This document shows positions 4,436 through 7,120 of a stretch of 7,120 bases of DNA, piece by piece. The DNA comes from Clostridia bacterium (GTDB lineage: Bacteria; Bacillota; Clostridia; Oscillospirales; Acutalibacteraceae): assembly GCA_017939855.1 (NCBI GenBank), contig JAGAZW010000174.1:1-7120 (forward strand), written 5' to 3'. The notes below the pieces were generated by a model. The model searched no databases, was not told where the DNA came from, and worked only from the letters and a program-made list of their open reading frames with translations. The position numbers were made by a program, and so were the translations under genes. The stretch's first letter is position 1; every line of letters begins with the position of its first letter.

Positions 4436-6850
4436 TTAGTAATCAAGATAGGTTAGCTTTTTGCCATAGGTATTATCAACCTTTAATGTACCGTCAGAAC
4501 CTTCGTCAGCATTCTTGTTGCCACGCAAGAGAAGACCGCCGCTATTTGGATAGGTAATAATATCATTATAATCAGAATTTTTAAATGTGTTATGCTCAAG
4601 GAGGAGGCCGAAGAACAGGTCGGCTGATGATGGGGAAGTTGTACTATAAAAATAACCTATGGTAACACCTTGACCACCAGTGGAGGGATCCTTTACATAT
4701 TTTTTAACCGTATCAAACGAGTTTCTTCTTGCGGTAAGACCGAAAGTATGATTGCCCTTTTGAGTAATGGCACTTGTTGGGGCATAAATGCCTGTGAGAC
4801 ATTTTATTCCAACAGAGGTATTAAAGAACTCATTTCTATCGAACTGTGACCAGAATACAACACATTGTCTATTCTCGGTGACATCAATGAAGGGAGTAAT
4901 GCAGATACCTTGCGGTAGATATTCGCCGTAATTGTCCACAAAGAATAGATTATGCATACCGCCATAAACGCTTATACCACATGTGCCGTCGGAAATCTGA
5001 CCGTCTATATAGTTCGTGTAACCGCTAAAGAAATTTTTATAAACAGCAGAATTGTAGAAGTTGGCTGAAATGATAATATTACTGGTGCTATCGGGGATAA
5101 TTGTTAGTGGAGTTTGCAGATGGACAACATTTTTAACAGAGTGTGAAACAAAAGCATACTGTCCAAGACCCTTACCGTCTGTAATTGAAACTATATTTCC
5201 TTTGGCTCCGATGTAACCACTGTTTTGCGGGAGAGTAATGGTTGTTGCATCGGCAGAAAGAATAGCTCCTACATATTGAGGGTGAACATTTTCGTAAAGA
5301 ACAACTTCTCCGTATCCACCACCAGGAAGACCGGTAGCTTTAACGGTATTATTTGCGATGTAGTGGTTAGAAGAAGAGCCCTGAATAACCACCCATCTAC
5401 CAACAGTTTGATCGTTGTCATCTAAAATACCGGTGCTATCTGTTTCGTGGTCTTTACCGATATAGGTGTTGTTGCTTATGTCAAGATTGTTTACGCTTGT
5501 ATAATAAGAAGAATTTTGTCCGTAATAAGCACCCACATAGAAACCGCATTTAGCATCGTTGTTTGTAACGGCGACTTTATTGCAACCTTGCGCCCAAACG
5601 GTACAGCAAGTATCAAAAGTATTATTATCAACAATAGCGTTGCTAACATCTCGCAGGTTGATGGGTGGTATATAGCCTTTAGCAGTAACCGGTATGGATT
5701 GGAGGAAGTGGCAATCGTGAACATACAAATTGAAAATACCGGTGTCTGTTAGGTCGCCACGATAGTAGATGAATCCGGACCTAATCAAGCCCGATCCGCG
5801 AACATGACGGAATGTCATATTTGTGAATTCAACATGCCCGATTTCCACCATAAAAAGAGCATCTTCTAAATTGTTTCCGGTTACTATAAAGGTATGATCC
5901 TTTCCATTACCTGCAAACTTAACAGATTTTGTAACATGAATGTTAGATTTACAGAAATAAACGCCGGAGGGGAGATAAATGATGTCGCCGTCATTGGCAG
6001 AATCGATAGCCGCCTGAATGGCAAGTGAAGCATCAACTTCGGTAGTGACTACAGTTGGATCAATGTCAAAATTAGTAACATCTATTACTTTACCGTTAAA
6101 TGCATCGGGATCTTCGGCAAAATAAAGGAGGTTTTTAGGAACTGTTGCAAAGCCTAGGTCGCCGCCATGACCTGTATGAATTTTCACTTCATATTCAGTA
6201 GCGTTTTTAAGACCTGCTGGAACCTTAAAGGATATTTTATAAGGGTCTGCATATGTAACTTCAACTTCACAATACTCTTTGCCGTTTACAAGATAAACGC
6301 GAACCTTGTTACCTAAATCGGTGGTGAGGTTTTCGCCGTATATGTTAAATGTGTCACCTGCTGTGAGCCTTGTCATACCGACATCCCAAATTGCAGGGAG
6401 GTTAACATATTCCATAGCGCTAGTGCCATTTGAAGTTTCAAGATAAACACCGTACACACCGAACGCAAAGTCTTTATCTATAAGAACAGATAACGTCTGA
6501 TCGTTGGTAACGGTGAATTTTGCTTCTTTAGTTTGTGCTTTACCGTCTTGGTCTAAAGCGTAAACATAAGCTTTAAGTGAAGAGTCTGAGAAACCCTGAC
6601 CCGCAAGGGTTATACTATCGTCAGGCAATGCCTGTTTTGAAATTTCAGCGATAATCGGACCGTTTGCACTTTGCTCGATTTTGGGAGCATCAAATTTGTC
6701 GCCATGTGACGAGGGAGCACCCTCTCTGAGTTTGGTGTTAACGGTTGAGTTTTTTTCTTCGCCTGATGCTGCCGGTTTCTTGCCGTTACAAGCAAAAAGA
6801 CCAAAAGTTAGGACAGCTGCAAGAGCGAGGCATAAAATGCGTTTTGTCAT
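4436..6850 (-). CDS. Surface lipoprotein with IPT/TIG-like domains and a pectate-lyase-type beta-helix
   Basis: This 804-residue predicted exported protein has Lys3/Arg4 and a hydrophobic core at 5-19, with lipobox Leu-Phe-Ala-Cys and lipidated Cys21. A Lys/Glu/Ser-rich linker runs to about residue 60. Two Ig-like IPT/TIG-type domains follow at about 65-150 (AGQGF) and 152-244 (YGENL). Residues about 255-350 match the start of a Pectate_lyase_3 beta-helix (DASLAIQAAIDSANDGDIIY, then LPSGVYF). Coils continue to the C-terminus, with turns such as NNTF (409-412), NNTY (460-463), NNTV (500-503), HNTF (753-756) and DNTY (792-795). An insert at about 515-595 looks different. The protein probably binds or cleaves a polysaccharide at the cell surface, but I cannot name catalytic residues or substrate. 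The start ATG is at 6850-6848, with AGAAAGGA 7 nt upstream. A longer frame to 6880 would begin inside the predicted -10 box. Confidence 0.85.
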   Translation of the reverse strand: MTKRILCLALAAVLTFGLFACNGKKPAASGEEKNSTVNTKLREGAPSSHGDKFDAPKIEQSANGPIIAEISKQALPDDSITLAGQGFSDSSLKAYVYALDQDGKAQTKEAKFTVTNDQTLSVLIDKDFAFGVYGVYLETSNGTSAMEYVNLPAIWDVGMTRLTAGDTFNIYGENLTTDLGNKVRVYLVNGKEYCEVEVTYADPYKISFKVPAGLKNATEYEVKIHTGHGGDLGFATVPKNLLYFAEDPDAFNGKVIDVTNFDIDPTVVTTEVDASLAIQAAIDSANDGDIIYLPSGVYFCKSNIHVTKSVKFAGNGKDHTFIVTGNNLEDALFMVEIGHVEFTNMTFRHVRGSGLIRSGFIYYRGDLTDTGIFNLYVHDCHFLQSIPVTAKGYIPPINLRDVSNAIVDNNTFDTCCTVWAQGCNKVAVTNNDAKCGFYVGAYYGQNSSYYTSVNNLDISNNTYIGKDHETDSTGILDDNDQTVGRWVVIQGSSSNHYIANNTVKATGLPGGGYGEVVLYENVHPQYVGAILSADATTITLPQNSGYIGAKGNIVSITDGKGLGQYAFVSHSVKNVVHLQTPLTIIPDSTSNIIISANFYNSAVYKNFFSGYTNYIDGQISDGTCGISVYGGMHNLFFVDNYGEYLPQGICITPFIDVTENRQCVVFWSQFDRNEFFNTSVGIKCLTGIYAPTSAITQKGNHTFGLTARRNSFDTVKKYVKDPSTGGQGVTIGYFYSTTSPSSADLFFGLLLEHNTFKNSDYNDIITYPNSGGLLLRGNKNADEGSDGTLKVDNTYGKKLTYLDY

Positions 6851-6857
6851 AAAAACA

Positions 6858-6865
6858 TCCTTTCT
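6858..6865 (-). promoter_or_regulatory. Ribosome binding site that sets the beta-helix lipoprotein start
   Basis: On the minus strand AGAAAGGA (6865-6858) is an 8-nt exact complement to the 16S rRNA 3' end, 7 nt before ATG 6850. It also places the lipoprotein signal peptide directly at the N-terminus, which the longer alternative start would not. Confidence 0.8.
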
Positions 6866-6878
6866 GAGTTTATAAAAC

Positions 6879-6909
6879 ATTATAAAGGCAATACCCCAAT
6901 ATAATTCAA
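6879..6909 (-). promoter_or_regulatory. Possible promoter of the beta-helix lipoprotein gene
   Basis: On the minus strand a perfect TATAAT (6884-6879) is preceded by TTGAAT (6909-6904), but the spacer is 19 nt, longer than ideal. No TG extension of the -10 is present. The -10 is convincing by position, giving a leader of about 20 nt before the ribosome binding site; the -35 is weak. Confidence 0.45.
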
Positions 6910-7068
6910 GATTATCATATCATATACTTGCATTTTTTTAAAGGATTTTTTTGACTTAACCTTGTAGAATTTTGACTAAAATGGAATTGGGATATTCTAA
7001 AGAATTGCGTGAATAGGAATTGGAAAATAAGGGAAAAAATGAACAAAAATCTATGCTTGTTAAGAGGT

Positions 7069-7102
7069 AAAAACCCGTGCTTTTTACTAAGCGCGGGTTT
7101 TT
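7069..7102. terminator. Intrinsic terminator hairpin near the right edge
   Basis: AAAAACCCGTGC (7069-7080) pairs with GCGCGGGTTTTT (7091-7102): 12 pairs with one T-G, and a 10-nt loop. There is a T-run after the stem on the plus strand, and equally on the minus strand. It could end a minus-strand gene entering from the right, or be a leader terminator for a plus-strand gene beyond 7120. Apart from this hairpin and the lipoprotein promoter, I see no convincing gene in 6885-7120. Confidence 0.75.
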
Positions 7103-7120
7103 AGGAGAAATTGATTTTAA

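Noticed and set aside
5225..5752. Plus-strand open frames opposite the beta-helix gene
   Set aside because: No recognisable domains, and fully antisense to a coherent 804-residue lipoprotein; treated as shadows.
6851..6880. Ten-residue longer N-terminus of the beta-helix lipoprotein, starting at 6880
   Set aside because: That start codon lies inside the predicted TATAAT (6884-6879), lacks a ribosome binding site, and would put charged residues in front of a perfect lipoprotein signal.
6951..6998. Repeated TTGACT boxes (6951-6956 and 6972-6977) as a plus-strand promoter
   Set aside because: Neither has a good -10 at 16-18 nt; TAGAAT at 6965 is only 8 nt from the first box and TATTCT at 6993 is 15 nt from the second.

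Overview
The window looks like a chromosomal segment of a low-to-moderate GC Firmicute, probably a gut-type Clostridium relative (Oscillospiraceae/Ruminococcaceae-like). The reasons are the rplU-prp-rpmA cluster with a Prp-cleavable N-terminal extension on L27, an L21-type leader, strong AGGAGG-type ribosome binding sites, sigma-A-like promoters, and the presence of Mini-RNase III. The genus assignment is inference.

Layout. (1) 1-338: the 3' end of an unknown Cys-containing protein, then a 45-residue lipoprotein gene with its own promoter and intrinsic terminator. (2) 336-1153, minus strand: a complete short-chain dehydrogenase/reductase with a TTG start and its own promoter, sharing the 302-338 terminator with the small lipoprotein gene. 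(3) 1170-4413, plus strand: a ribosome-biogenesis operon. A near-consensus promoter and a leader of about 90 nt precede rplU (L21), prp (protease that trims L27) and rpmA (L27). An internal intrinsic terminator follows, then a zinc-ribbon/DUF2007-like protein with an acidic tail, obg (50S-assembly GTPase) and mrnC (Mini-RNase III, which matures 23S rRNA ends). (4) 4376-6884, minus strand: a convergent 804-residue surface lipoprotein with two IPT/TIG-like domains followed by a long right-handed parallel beta-helix of pectate-lyase-3 type. It shares a bidirectional terminator with mrnC. (5) 6885-7120: about 235 bp with no convincing gene, ending in an intrinsic-terminator hairpin.

How the genes work together: the central operon is coherent. 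It makes two 50S proteins, the protease needed to mature one of them, a GTPase that checks 50S assembly and an RNase that finishes 23S rRNA. The zinc-ribbon protein, directly abutting obg, is the unexplained member. The flanking SDR, small lipoprotein and beta-helix lipoprotein are separate transcription units with accessory roles.

I found no CRISPR array, tRNA, rRNA, insertion sequence or integrase, and no clear novel multi-gene system. The points most worth a second look are the zinc-ribbon/DUF2007 protein between L27 and Obg, the internal terminator in front of it, the possible anti-Shine-Dalgarno switch in the L21 leader, the self-contained tiny lipoprotein gene, and the unusual module inside the beta-helix protein.
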